Assembly: GCA_016867395.1 (NCBI GenBank)
Contig: VGJS01000011.1
Location: 1 to 64,000 of the forward strand
Length of the DNA stretch: 64,000 nucleotides
DNA from: Candidatus Handelsmanbacteria bacterium
Lineage (GTDB): Bacteria; Latescibacterota; UBA2968; UBA8231
Direction: 5' to 3'
Part shown: in pieces, positions 33,465 to 41,980 of the stretch
How positions within the stretch are numbered: position 1 is the first letter of the stretch
Layout: every line of letters begins with the position of its first letter
Notes under the pieces: generated by a model
Seen by the model: the letters and a program-made list of their open reading frames with translations, nothing else
Databases searched by the model: none
What the model was told of the DNA's origin: nothing
Position numbers and translations under genes: made by a program

Positions 33465-34160
33465 CTATTTGCCGGCTCGCACCGAGCCGCTGCCCCAACT
33501 GCTGCCCCCGCGACCCATGCGCGATTGCACCCGCTCGCGGAACTGGGGGCTGCCCAGGCGCTCCTGGTAGCGCTTGAAGAACTCGGGCCGGCTTCGTTCC
33601 ACTGTGGTGCCCCCGGTGCCAAAGGGGGTGCGGCCCCCGGCGTTAGGACCGGCGTAGGGCTGGCCCCGCTCGTAGTTGCGGCGGTAGTCGCCGTAGTCGC
33701 TCCGGTTGATCTGCCACCCGCCCAATAGCTGGGAGAGGAGCATGTACTGCCCGTAGAACTGCCAGAAACCGCCCCCGTCCCAGAATCCGTACCGGGGGTT
33801 GTCCACGTACTGATAGCCGGGGGGATGGGCCTGGCCCGGGCCGCTCCGGCGGCCATCGGGGTTTTTGGCCGCCACCACCATGCCCAGGTAGTTCTCGTAC
33901 CTGCCGTAAACCTCTTCGCCGACCTGGTACTCCTCGCTGAGCCGCTCCTCCCAGCGCAGGCTGTCGCCGCCGGCCCCGGACGCGGCGAGGACCCGGAAAC
34001 GCACGAAGTAGTCGGGGAAAAAACCCTCCTCCTCGCGCAAGTCCTCGACGATCACCGAGTACTCGGGATGGCGGTTGAGGTCCTCGACCAGGTCTTCGAG
34101 GGGGTCTCCTCCCCCACCGCAACCGGCCAGGAACAGCACGAGCAGCGCCAACCGGATCAA
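33465..34160 (-). CDS. Lipoprotein of the Psp-like cassette
   Basis: 231 aa from TTG 34160, overlapping the upstream stop (TTGA) after a G-rich ribosome site. Lipobox FLAGC at about residue 14. Residues 25-110 are a mixed alpha/beta domain (RYENYLGMVVAAKNPDG); 115-230 are rich in G, Y, R and Q (GFWDGGGFWQFYGQYMLLSQLLGGW, ending GRGGSSWGSGS). It occupies the place that YjfM (DUF1190 lipoprotein) holds in the E. coli yjf operon, and shares a glycine-rich tail, but I cannot claim homology. Probably the periplasmic arm of the system. Confidence 0.7.
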   Translation of the reverse strand: MIRLALLVLFLAGCGGGGDPLEDLVEDLNRHPEYSVIVEDLREEEGFFPDYFVRFRVLAASGAGGDSLRWEERLSEEYQVGEEVYGRYENYLGMVVAAKNPDGRRSGPGQAHPPGYQYVDNPRYGFWDGGGFWQFYGQYMLLSQLLGGWQINRSDYGDYRRNYERGQPYAGPNAGGRTPFGTGGTTVERSRPEFFKRYQERLGSPQFRERVQSRMGRGGSSWGSGSVRAGK

Positions 34161-34702
34161 GCCCCCCCCTCCTTTGGCGCCGGCAGGATATCGGTAAACT
34201 GGTACTCCTCCACGTACTCCCCCTCAAAGGAGCGGTAATCCCGCTCCCCCCACTGGGAGACAAAGAGCACCCGGTCCCCTTCGGCGGTCTCGTAGGTCCA
34301 GCTCACAAACTCCCGGCCCAGGCCCTTGCCCCCCTCCACGTACTCGCCGGCGCTGGAGGAGATCGCCCGGTAGACCCGGCCCTGATAATGGAGTTCCTCG
34401 GGAGGGTCGCCCTGCCTGGCGATGACCTCGGCCACTGGCTCGGACAGCTCGCGCAGGGAGATCCTGGCGCTCAGTATCCACGTCTCTTCATCTTGCTCCA
34501 GGTAGCGCAGCAGGTCGCCGCAGCGCAGCTCCCATTCCCTGGTCTGGGCACCCTCGTAATCGCAGGTGGCGTACCCCACCACCTCCCAGGTCTTGAGGTC
34601 GTAATCCACCAGGCAACCCACCTGCATGGTGTCGAGGGTGTACTCAGGGGGGGGCGGGTCCTCTTCCCCGCCTTCCCCGCCGCCGAACCATTTGCGGATC
34701 AT
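34157..34702 (-). CDS. DUF4178 domain protein
   Basis: 181 aa from ATG 34702, chosen because AGGAG lies 5 nt upstream; the track start at 34723 would overlap the previous gene. The core runs from MQVGCLVDYDLKTWEVVGYATCDYEGAQTREWELR (partly quoted) to GREFVSWTYETAEGDRVLFVSQWGE, typical of DUF4178: a beta-rich domain with repeated aromatic residues. In other genomes DUF4178 proteins accompany DUF350, PspA and spermidine-synthase-like genes, exactly as here. Soluble, cytoplasmic. Role unknown. Confidence 0.82.
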   Translation of the reverse strand: MIRKWFGGGEGGEEDPPPPEYTLDTMQVGCLVDYDLKTWEVVGYATCDYEGAQTREWELRCGDLLRYLEQDEETWILSARISLRELSEPVAEVIARQGDPPEELHYQGRVYRAISSSAGEYVEGGKGLGREFVSWTYETAEGDRVLFVSQWGERDYRSFEGEYVEEYQFTDILPAPKEGGA

Positions 34703-34710
34703 TCCGGCTC

Positions 34711-36234
34711 CTATTCTCCCCATTCCTCGCGATAGTACCGCCCTAGCACCGGCCTGTCAAGGCGGTTGGGTTCCACCGGCAGGCGCTCCATGTCGGGGTC
34801 GAAGAGGCGCATGCCGGGCCACAGTTCGGGCCGCAGGAAATCGAGGGCCACTTCCAGGCGCAGGGGGTCCAGGTCCAGGGGCTGGGTAGCTGCCAGGTGG
34901 AAACCCCACTCCCCAAAGGAAGGCACCAGCGCGTGGTAGGGGTACACCCGGAAGCCGGCCTCCTCCAGGCTCTGGCCGATGCACCAGAAGGCGCGGCGTG
35001 CGTGGTAGGGGCTGGTGGCCTGGGTGACCAGCACCCCACCCGGTCCCAGGAGCCGGCGGCAGAGCCGGTACCCCTCTACCGAATAGAGCTTGCCAATGGC
35101 CTCTGTGCGCGGGTCGGTCAGGTCGGCGATGATCACCCCGTACGGTACCTGGGCCTCCCGCAAAAAGGTGAAGGCGTCCTGGTTGTGGACCTGGACCTTG
35201 GGATGGCTGAGGGCGTTGTGGTTAAGCCTGGTCAGGGCCAGGTGCCGGCGGGCTAAATCGGTTATGGCCGGGTCCAGATCCACCAGGTCCACCTCCTCCA
35301 CCTGGGGATACTTGAGCACCTCCCGGGCGCTGAGCCCGTCACCCCCGCCCAGGATCAACACCCGCTGCCTGCTGGCGCTCAGGCTGATCGCCGGGTGGAC
35401 CAGGGCCTCGTGGTAGCGGCGCTCGTCCACCGCGGCGAACTGGAGGTGTCCGTCCAAGTACAGGCGCAGATCCTCCCCCCAGCGGGTCAGCACGATCTTC
35501 TGGTATCGGGACTGCTGGCTGTGGACGATCCGGTCGGCGTACAGCTCGCTCTCCCAGCGCTCCAGGAGGGGGTTGGCCCCGGCCAGGAGCGCCCCCAGTG
35601 CCCCCAGCGCGCCTCCGGCTAGCAGGGCCAGTCCCAACCGCCAACGGGGTTCGAGCTGCCCCCAGCAGTTCCACAGCAGGCCCGCCCCCACCAGGGCGTT
35701 GACCAGGCCGGTCAGCAGGCCAGTGTGGAGGTTGCCCAGGGCCGGCAGGAGCAGGTAAGGGAAGAGCAGGGCCGCCACCAGGGCGCCCAGGTAGTCGAGG
35801 GAGAGCACATCGGCAAGGGTGGAGCGCAGCGGGCCGTACTGCTGGAGCAGCCGGGTGAGCAGGGGCAACTCCAGGCCGATGAGGCCGCCCACCAGCAGGG
35901 TCAGCAGCACCATCCAGTAGCGGTAGTGCGACCCTTCGGCGTAGGCCAGGTACAAAACCGCCACGCTGGCCCCCCCCACCAGGCCCAGCCACAACTCCAG
36001 GGCGATGAGCCGGGCCAGGAGATCCTTCCTGATCCAGCGGGTCAGCCAGGAGCCCACCCCCATCGCAAAGAGAAAGATCCCGATGGTCAGGGAGAACTGC
36101 TCGACACTGTCCCCCAGGAAATAGGCCGAGACGCTGCCGATGAGCAATTCGTAGATGATAGAGCAGACGGCCACGGCCAGGACCGCGGCCAGGAGCAGGA
36201 AAAGCCCCAGGCGGGAGAAACGCGCCTCAGCCAT
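34711..36234 (-). CDS. Membrane-anchored spermidine-synthase-like enzyme
   Basis: 507 aa from ATG 36234 (MAEARFSRLGLFLLLAAVLA). About seven helices (residues 10-225) are followed by a SpeE-type Rossmann methyltransferase-fold domain: LILGGGDGLSAREVLKYPQVEEVDLVDLDP (motif GGGDG and the acidic VDLDP) and VIIADLTDPRTEAIGKLYS, in the place of the catalytic DSTDP. It would transfer an aminopropyl group from decarboxylated SAM to an amine. The tethered form suggests action on a membrane-associated or exported acceptor. Adjacent genes: DUF4178 downstream, the FAD oxidoreductase overlapping by 8 bp upstream. Confidence 0.85.
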   Translation of the reverse strand: MAEARFSRLGLFLLLAAVLAVAVCSIIYELLIGSVSAYFLGDSVEQFSLTIGIFLFAMGVGSWLTRWIRKDLLARLIALELWLGLVGGASVAVLYLAYAEGSHYRYWMVLLTLLVGGLIGLELPLLTRLLQQYGPLRSTLADVLSLDYLGALVAALLFPYLLLPALGNLHTGLLTGLVNALVGAGLLWNCWGQLEPRWRLGLALLAGGALGALGALLAGANPLLERWESELYADRIVHSQQSRYQKIVLTRWGEDLRLYLDGHLQFAAVDERRYHEALVHPAISLSASRQRVLILGGGDGLSAREVLKYPQVEEVDLVDLDPAITDLARRHLALTRLNHNALSHPKVQVHNQDAFTFLREAQVPYGVIIADLTDPRTEAIGKLYSVEGYRLCRRLLGPGGVLVTQATSPYHARRAFWCIGQSLEEAGFRVYPYHALVPSFGEWGFHLAATQPLDLDPLRLEVALDFLRPELWPGMRLFDPDMERLPVEPNRLDRPVLGRYYREEWGE

Positions 36235-37879
36235 CTTTTCCCAGACCCGGCAGCAGGGTCTCCCGCTCTGCCCCCAGCCCTCCCAGGCACCCCTCGGCAG
36301 CGCGGATGCCGGCGAAACACGCCTCCTCGAAGAGGGGCAGGCCGGTGGTGTCGCAGCCGGCAAAGGCCAGCGCCCCGCAGGGCCTTTCGCGCCATCGGCC
36401 TTCCTCCCCCCAGATCACCCCCGGCCGCGGTTGCACCATCGCGTGGCCCCAGCGGTACAGGTCGAGGCGCTCCACCACCTCGTCGATGTCGGGATGGGCC
36501 CGGCGCAGGTCAGCCAGGATCTGCCCGGCCCAGAAGGCGTGGTCCTGCTCCAGCAGTTGGCGGCGGGCCAGGGCCAGGTCGCGCACCAGGGGCAGGTGGT
36601 AGAGCAACACCCGGGGGCCGGCGGGCGGGGATCCCTGATGATCGGCATCCACGTACCCCAGCGATGGGCTGTCGTACAGGATATTGTCCCAGGCCAGGGG
36701 GGCGCCCAGGCTTAGGGGCAGACGCCGCACCTGGATGGCCCCCACCAGCCAGGCGCAGTAGGACAGCGCCGCGATGGCCTCGCGCTGCCGGGCCGGGAGC
36801 CCCTGCACCACCAGGGGGGCGGTGTGCAGTTTACCCGCGTACACCGCGCTGCGGGCCCGCAGGGAGAACACCTCCCCGCTCTGGGTGTCCAGACAGCCCA
36901 CCCGCACCTCCTCCTCCCCTGGTTCCACCCGCAGCACCGCGGTGCGGGCCCGCCATTGGCCCCTCTCCAGCCGCCCGGCCAGCCGCCCCACCAGGAAACC
37001 GTTGCCCTCGGGCCAGGTCAGGGTATCGGCGGGGTACTCCTCGCGCAGGCGCCGGTCGTAGCTGCGGCAACTGAAGTAGTGAATCCCGGCCCAGGCCGAG
37101 ACCTGGTCCAGCGGGGTGCCGTAGTCGTCGCGGCAGGCGTAGTCCACCAGCCAATCCAGTCGAGGATCGTCCAGGCCCAGGGAGCGCAGGTACTCCAGCA
37201 TGGTGATCCGGTCTAGCTGTCGGGTTATGGTATCGGCGCTGCTGTAGCGCAAGGGCAGGGCAAAGGCCGGCCGGCCCTCCCGGCCCCGGTACAGGGTCCA
37301 GCGCAGCATCTGGTCCTCGAAGCGGCGCAAGGGCTCGGCGGCCGCCTCGCCTGCCCCCGCAAAGGGGTCCAGCTCCTCCACCCAGCGCCCCCCCACGAAG
37401 AGCCGCTCGTGGGGCCAGCGCAGCAGGTGCCCGGGGTCCACCTGGGGCCGGCCCGCCGCGTCGTACCCGGAGATGATCCCCAAATCCTGCAACAGGGCAT
37501 GGATGCCCTCGGCGCCCGCAGGGGGGATGTTGATGTAGTGGGCGCCCCAGGCCACGGGCCGGCCCTGGATGCGGCCGGTCAGGGAGGTGCCCCCCAACTC
37601 CTCCCCCAACTCCAGCAGCAGTAGCCGGTCGATGCCGGCACGCCGCAGGCGCCAGGCCGCGCACAGGCCGGAGATCCCCCCGCCGATCACCACCGCATCC
37701 AAACGCGGTCCCGATGGGGGTGGGAAGGACTCGGCCGGGCGGGGTTGGCGTAGCAGGTGGCCGGGGATGGCGGGATTGACGATCTGGCCGGGGACGGGGC
37801 GGGAAGGGTTCTGGGCGCAGCGCTGCAGCCAGGGCAGGCCGCCGGCGAGCAAGGCGCCGAGGAAGCGCCGGCGCTTCAG
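36227..37879 (-). CDS. Tat-exported FAD-dependent amine-oxidase-like oxidoreductase
   Basis: The track start (TTG 37852) cuts off the leader. Nine codons upstream, CTG 37879 has GAGG 9 nt before it and gives (M)KRRRFLGALLAGGLPWLQRC, a twin-arginine signal. The full protein is then 550 aa. FAD-binding Rossmann motif VVIGGGISGLCAAWRLRRAG at about 62-81, then GGTSLTGRIQGRPVAWGAHYIN, and a C-terminal FAD-closing segment GALAFAGCDTTGLPLFEEACFAGIRAAE. It resembles flavin amine oxidases and protoporphyrinogen-oxidase-like enzymes. Together with the aminopropyltransferase, polyamine-related chemistry at the envelope is plausible. Its stop overlaps the next start. Confidence 0.78.
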   Translation of the reverse strand: MKRRRFLGALLAGGLPWLQRCAQNPSRPVPGQIVNPAIPGHLLRQPRPAESFPPPSGPRLDAVVIGGGISGLCAAWRLRRAGIDRLLLLELGEELGGTSLTGRIQGRPVAWGAHYINIPPAGAEGIHALLQDLGIISGYDAAGRPQVDPGHLLRWPHERLFVGGRWVEELDPFAGAGEAAAEPLRRFEDQMLRWTLYRGREGRPAFALPLRYSSADTITRQLDRITMLEYLRSLGLDDPRLDWLVDYACRDDYGTPLDQVSAWAGIHYFSCRSYDRRLREEYPADTLTWPEGNGFLVGRLAGRLERGQWRARTAVLRVEPGEEEVRVGCLDTQSGEVFSLRARSAVYAGKLHTAPLVVQGLPARQREAIAALSYCAWLVGAIQVRRLPLSLGAPLAWDNILYDSPSLGYVDADHQGSPPAGPRVLLYHLPLVRDLALARRQLLEQDHAFWAGQILADLRRAHPDIDEVVERLDLYRWGHAMVQPRPGVIWGEEGRWRERPCGALAFAGCDTTGLPLFEEACFAGIRAAEGCLGGLGAERETLLPGLGKDG

Positions 37880-37889
37880 AGCGGGAACC

Positions 37890-38597
37890 TCACTTCAGGC
37901 CCATCTTGGCCTTGAGCTGGGCCAGGGAATCCTCCACCTTGGGCGAGGCCGAACCCTTGAGGGCCTTGTCGATCTCCTCGTCCACGGTGCGGCTGGTGTC
38001 GGCCATCTCCCCGTACGCCTGGGCCAGGGACTCCTGCTCGTTGACCTTCTCCTTCATCCGCTCCAGCAGGCTCACCGTGCCGCTGGGGTCGATGTTGGCC
38101 AACCGCTGGTTGATCTTGCGCGTGGCATTGGCCGTCTTGCTGCGGGCCTTAAGCAGGATGAGGTCGTTCTCGTAGGCCGCCACCTTGGATTTGAGGTCGT
38201 TGATGTTGCTCTGGAGCTTGTCGGCCATCTGCTGCTGGGCCAGGGACTGCTGGCCTGCCTCCAGTGCCCGGCCGCTGGCCTCCTCCTTGCGGCTGAGGGC
38301 CTCGCGGGCCAGGCGCTCGGCCTCGGCCGGCACCAGGTCCCCGCCTTGGGCCTTTTGCAGCAGAAGCATGGCCTTGCGCTCATAGTCGGCGGCCAGCCGT
38401 TTGTTGTCCTCGGCCTCCTTGTTGAGGCGGATGGCAATGCCCTTGACCTCGGCCAGGCTTTGCAGGCTTTCGTGCAGGTCCTTCTTGAGATCGCGCACGG
38501 CCTGCTCGCTGAGTTTGATCGGATCTTCGAGCCGGTCCATGATCGAATGGGCCTCGGCCTGCCCGGTCTTGAACAAGCGCTGGAAGATACCTGCCAT
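37890..38597 (-). CDS. pspA: Phage-shock protein A (PspA/IM30 family)
   Basis: 235 aa. N-terminal amphipathic helix MAGIFQRLFKTGQAEAHSIMD, which contacts membrane, and the family motif LEDPIKLSEQAVRDLKKDLHESL. Long coiled-coil helices follow (residues 25-190), with KARSKTANATRKINQ at the hairpin end. ESCRT-III-like proteins of this family polymerise on damaged inner membranes. It is the hub of an eight-gene operon. pspB, pspC and the pspF regulator are absent here. Confidence 0.93.
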   Translation of the reverse strand: MAGIFQRLFKTGQAEAHSIMDRLEDPIKLSEQAVRDLKKDLHESLQSLAEVKGIAIRLNKEAEDNKRLAADYERKAMLLLQKAQGGDLVPAEAERLAREALSRKEEASGRALEAGQQSLAQQQMADKLQSNINDLKSKVAAYENDLILLKARSKTANATRKINQRLANIDPSGTVSLLERMKEKVNEQESLAQAYGEMADTSRTVDEEIDKALKGSASPKVEDSLAQLKAKMGLK

Positions 38598-38606
38598 CGT
38601 GCCTCC

Positions 38607-39005
38607 TTATCTGCCGGCGAAGGCGAGTAGTTCCGCCCCGTTCTCGGCCAGCCCCAGGCTAAGGGCGTTGAGGGTGGATTCCAGCTCGTTCAGATCGAGA
38701 CTGTCGAGAGCCAGGGTGTCGCGGAAGAGCAGGCGCTCGCCCCCCTCGTCCAGCACAAAGGAGCCGTGGACCAGATTGCGGTTCATCTGGAGCAGGCGGC
38801 GGTAGGTCTGGGCCGGGGTGGCGGGGTCGAGGCGCAGGATCAACTGTTCGAGGACCAGGATCTCCCCCTCGCAGTCGATGATCAGCTTGCGGATCCCCCG
38901 CTCGGTGTCATCGACGATGAAGAGTTCCTCCCCTGGCACCTCCTGGTAGATGCGCAGGCCCAGTTCGAGGATATAGGCTTTGACCTTGTCGTAGGCTGGG
39001 GACAT
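38607..39005 (-). CDS. YbjN / type III chaperone-like (CesT/Tir) protein
   Basis: 132 aa, 10 bp upstream of pspA. The layout is alpha-beta-beta-beta-alpha-beta-beta-alpha: YDKVKAYILELGLRIYQEV, EELFIVDDTERGIRKLIIDCEGEILVLEQLI, YRRLLQMNRNLVHGSFVLDEGGERLLFRDTL, then the final helix. The RLLQMNRNLVHGSFVLD block is typical of YbjN and Tir-chaperone folds. Proteins of this kind often neighbour PspA homologues. Likely a soluble adaptor or chaperone for PspA or another member of the cassette. Confidence 0.8.
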   Translation of the reverse strand: MSPAYDKVKAYILELGLRIYQEVPGEELFIVDDTERGIRKLIIDCEGEILVLEQLILRLDPATPAQTYRRLLQMNRNLVHGSFVLDEGGERLLFRDTLALDSLDLNELESTLNALSLGLAENGAELLAFAGR

Positions 39006-39009
39006 GGGA

Positions 39010-39354
39010 TCAGCTATGCTCCTTGGCGCGGTGCGCCCTTTCGAGCTCCTGGAAGGCCTGGGTCAGCCGCGCACTCAGCTCGCCGGCCACCCGCCGCTTC
39101 TCCAGGTCGTTGGCGTGGAGGTCGGGATGGTACTGCTTGAGCAGGCGTTTCCAGGCTTGGCGGGCGGTTTCGAGGTCCGTCCCATAGGGGATTTCGAGGT
39201 TGGCGTAATACTGGGCCAGTTGTGGGTCAATCCCTGACGACGTTTGCGGCCCAGGCCGCTCAAACGCGGGTTCGCCGGCGGCCTCCCACTCCTTCCGCCC
39301 ACGGCTCCCCACCTGGGCGCGGGCGAGGAGCCAGAGGCGTCTGAGCAGATCCAT
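39010..39354 (-). CDS. J-domain (DnaJ-like) protein, first gene of the Psp-like operon
   Basis: 114 aa from ATG 39354. After about 45 variable residues comes a J domain: YYANLEIPYGTDLETARQAWKRLLKQYHPD with the obligatory HPD at about 79-81, followed by helix III. J domains recruit and stimulate Hsp70, so the protein may direct DnaK to the PspA cluster. The start codon sits 6-7 nt after a -10 box (39361-39366), which implies a leaderless message. Confidence 0.88.
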   Translation of the reverse strand: MDLLRRLWLLARAQVGSRGRKEWEAAGEPAFERPGPQTSSGIDPQLAQYYANLEIPYGTDLETARQAWKRLLKQYHPDLHANDLEKRRVAGELSARLTQAFQELERAHRAKEHS

Positions 39355-39360
39355 GCTCGG

Positions 39361-39389
39361 AATATAGGCGGCACCCGCCCCCGAATCAA
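39361..39389 (-). promoter_or_regulatory. Promoter for the Psp-like operon, leaderless type
   Basis: Minus strand TTGATT (39384-39389), 17-bp spacer, TATATT (39361-39366). The -35 overlaps the stop region of the upstream OPT-like gene. The expected transcription start coincides with the A of the J-domain ATG (39354). Confidence 0.65.
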
Positions 39390-41980
39390 TACGCCAGGGC
39401 CGAGACCGCCTTGCTCACCATCGCCAGGGCGGCGCAGAACATCCCCACTAGCGACATGCCTACTCCAAAGCCCACGCTCAGCACCATGGCGTAGCGCCGC
39501 CACTCCTGCCGGCCGTACTTCCCCCAGAAGTAGAACCGGGCCAGCAGGGCCCCCAGGATCTGGGGTAGCAGGTTGTGGGGGATGCCGTTGACGCTCTGCA
39601 CGTACCCCCAGATCAAAAAGATGGGCATGCCCAAAATGGCCAGGCCGAAGTACGCCACCAGGCCGAACCCCAGCCCCAGGGCGATGAAGGGCCACTTGGA
39701 TCCCCCGGTGGGATGGTGGATATCCTCGTCCACCTTCCCGTCACCATCGTCGTCCCGGCCGTTGACCAACTCCTCGTCCACCCTGCCGTCCCCGTCCTGG
39801 TCGCGGCGATCGCCGGTGTACTTGAGGTCCTCCCACAGCACCTCGAAGAGCAGGGGCCGGTCCGAGGAGCGCTGGAGGAACTCCCCGTCGAAACTGGACG
39901 CCTTGTCCACCTCGATGTAGAATTCGACCGTGTCCCCCGCCGCCAGCTCGGCCCGGACACGGAAATTGGGATTGGGGGTGGAGACCCCCTCCCCATCGGG
40001 GGGCCAGAGGCGTTCCGGCCCCCCGATGGGGCTCCCACCTGGGGGAGCGGGGGGCCGGAGCGGGGGCCCCCGGCCCTCGAAGTCGGTGTAGAAATGCCCC
40101 GCCGTGGACCAGGGACCATACTCCCGCTTGACCGGGTCGGGCACCTCCACCTCCCGGGTGGTGCGGACCCGCCAGTACCACCACTGCCGGTCCTGGAGGT
40201 TGCTGGGGCTCCACACCACCTCCCCACTTCTCACCCTCTCCCCCTCCACCTCCTCACCGGCCCTCCAGGTCTTGCTGTACATGGTGCTGGACAGAAAAAG
40301 GGCCTGGTCAAAAGCCTGCAAAGGCCACATCAACTGGGCGTAGGGGTAACTCTCGGAGGGGATGGGGGCCAGCCGCCAGAGGAAGCTCCAGTACATCAGA
40401 CTCACCGCAAAGACGATGGGCAGCATGAAGACCTCGGCCTTGAGCAGGCTGGTGAACCTCATGCCGGTCAACTCGACGATGCGGAACTGCTCGGCGTTGC
40501 CGCCGAAGTTCTGGCCGGGGAAAGGCACGAACCAGATCTCCACTCCCCGGTACCCGGTGAGGAAGATGACCGTCTCGTGCAGGTACGGGATGGCCACCTC
40601 GCGGCCGATCATGCCATCGAGCCGGGCGCTGACGATGGACATCAGAGGGGCATAGACGAAGCCTATGAACACAAAGGTCAGCAACAGGCCGGTGCTTACC
40701 AGGGTGGGAAAGAGGGTCTTGGCCAGCACGATCGAGTAGAGGGTGGGCACGCAGAAGAGCAACACGCAGACCCACAGGCTGAAATCCCCCCGCCCCAGGT
40801 GTTTGAGACAGAATCCCCTCACCTGGGAGGGGCGCGGGCAGCCCTCGTGCTGGCAGATGCGGGGGTACTGGGGGGGCGCCCCGCCCAACCTCTGCCGCCC
40901 CCTGGCCAGGCGGGCGGCCAGCAGCAACTGGTAGAAGCTGATGATCGTCACCGCCAGGGTGACGCCGATGCCAAAGGCCCGCCAGAAGTCGATGCCCGTG
41001 GCGATCTGGGTGCGGATGGTGTCCATGCCCACCTCCCAGTGGGGCAGGTAGCCCCAGGCCCGCAGCAGGGGGCTGGCCAAGGTGCTGAGCATCACCCCGG
41101 CAAAGGAGCCGACCACCGCCCAGAAGGGCATGAGCAGGCCAGCCAGCACCGAACCGAGGTGCAGGGTGATGCCCAATGGCGCCCCCGGCAACAGATTGCC
41201 CAGGTACGGGGTCAGGTCCCAGAAGGGGATGGGGATCAACTCGATCTTGCCGCCCAGCAGTTCTGTAACCGTGGGCAGGCCCACGTACACCGCTCCGAAG
41301 AGGGTGCCGATCACCGCCCCGGTGCTGAAGACCGGCCATTTCCAAGTCTCCGCCTCGTCCCCGCTCTCCTCGGCCAGGGCCATGGAGGAGAGGGCCGACA
41401 TGGGCGCGGTGGGAAAGGGCAGCCGGTCCCGGTCCGAGCTGAGGCGGAAGAGGGTGTACCCGGAGGTGAACCAGGCGATGCGGCCCATGATGGTGCCCAA
41501 CACCAGAAGGGCGATGGGCCAGGCCCAGTCCGGGTGCAGGAAGGTGCGCTGGGCAATGGCCTCCGATTCAGGCGGGGGGGCGTACCACCAGGGTAGGAGC
41601 TTGGCGATGCCGAACTGCTCCGCCTCCGGCGAGGTGACGAAGTACTGGCGCCAGAGCAGGTCGAGAAAGGCCCCCTGTTCCCTGGCTACCAGGGCCGAGG
41701 CCACGTACACCAAAAGGTAGATCTCCTGCCGGCGCAGGGAGGTGAAGGAGCGCTTGGCCACCTCCAAAAAGAGAATGACCGTCACCCACTGGGCCGCTGC
41801 GCCGATCCCCCCGCCCGTCACCAGGCCCAGGTACATCTCCCCTGGGGTCATGATCAGGGAGATGAAGAGCACCCCGATCAAGGTGCGGGCGGTGAAGCCC
41901 TCGTCGAAGCGGTTGGGGGCTTCGAGCAGGGAGCGGTACTCCTCCACCTCCTCCCATTGCTTATCCCGCCGAAACATCAT
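39386..41980 (-). CDS. OPT-like multi-pass transporter with zinc-knuckle loop and EF-hand-like insert
   Basis: 864 aa. About 14 helices. Near the N-terminus, TPGEMYLGLVTGGGIGAAAQ recalls the YLGLxxG signature of oligopeptide transporters, and the family seems close to the DUF6784/DUF6785 group. A loop at residues 376-394 holds CQHEGCPRPSQVRGFCLKH, a C-x4-C-x9-C-x2-H zinc-knuckle. Before the last helices, a large soluble insert (about 590-755) ends in two EF-hand-like loops, DQDGDGRVDEE and DDDGDGKVDED. Overlaps the M28-FtsX gene by 20 bp. Substrate unknown. Confidence 0.72.
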   Translation of the reverse strand: MMFRRDKQWEEVEEYRSLLEAPNRFDEGFTARTLIGVLFISLIMTPGEMYLGLVTGGGIGAAAQWVTVILFLEVAKRSFTSLRRQEIYLLVYVASALVAREQGAFLDLLWRQYFVTSPEAEQFGIAKLLPWWYAPPPESEAIAQRTFLHPDWAWPIALLVLGTIMGRIAWFTSGYTLFRLSSDRDRLPFPTAPMSALSSMALAEESGDEAETWKWPVFSTGAVIGTLFGAVYVGLPTVTELLGGKIELIPIPFWDLTPYLGNLLPGAPLGITLHLGSVLAGLLMPFWAVVGSFAGVMLSTLASPLLRAWGYLPHWEVGMDTIRTQIATGIDFWRAFGIGVTLAVTIISFYQLLLAARLARGRQRLGGAPPQYPRICQHEGCPRPSQVRGFCLKHLGRGDFSLWVCVLLFCVPTLYSIVLAKTLFPTLVSTGLLLTFVFIGFVYAPLMSIVSARLDGMIGREVAIPYLHETVIFLTGYRGVEIWFVPFPGQNFGGNAEQFRIVELTGMRFTSLLKAEVFMLPIVFAVSLMYWSFLWRLAPIPSESYPYAQLMWPLQAFDQALFLSSTMYSKTWRAGEEVEGERVRSGEVVWSPSNLQDRQWWYWRVRTTREVEVPDPVKREYGPWSTAGHFYTDFEGRGPPLRPPAPPGGSPIGGPERLWPPDGEGVSTPNPNFRVRAELAAGDTVEFYIEVDKASSFDGEFLQRSSDRPLLFEVLWEDLKYTGDRRDQDGDGRVDEELVNGRDDDGDGKVDEDIHHPTGGSKWPFIALGLGFGLVAYFGLAILGMPIFLIWGYVQSVNGIPHNLLPQILGALLARFYFWGKYGRQEWRRYAMVLSVGFGVGMSLVGMFCAALAMVSKAVSALAY

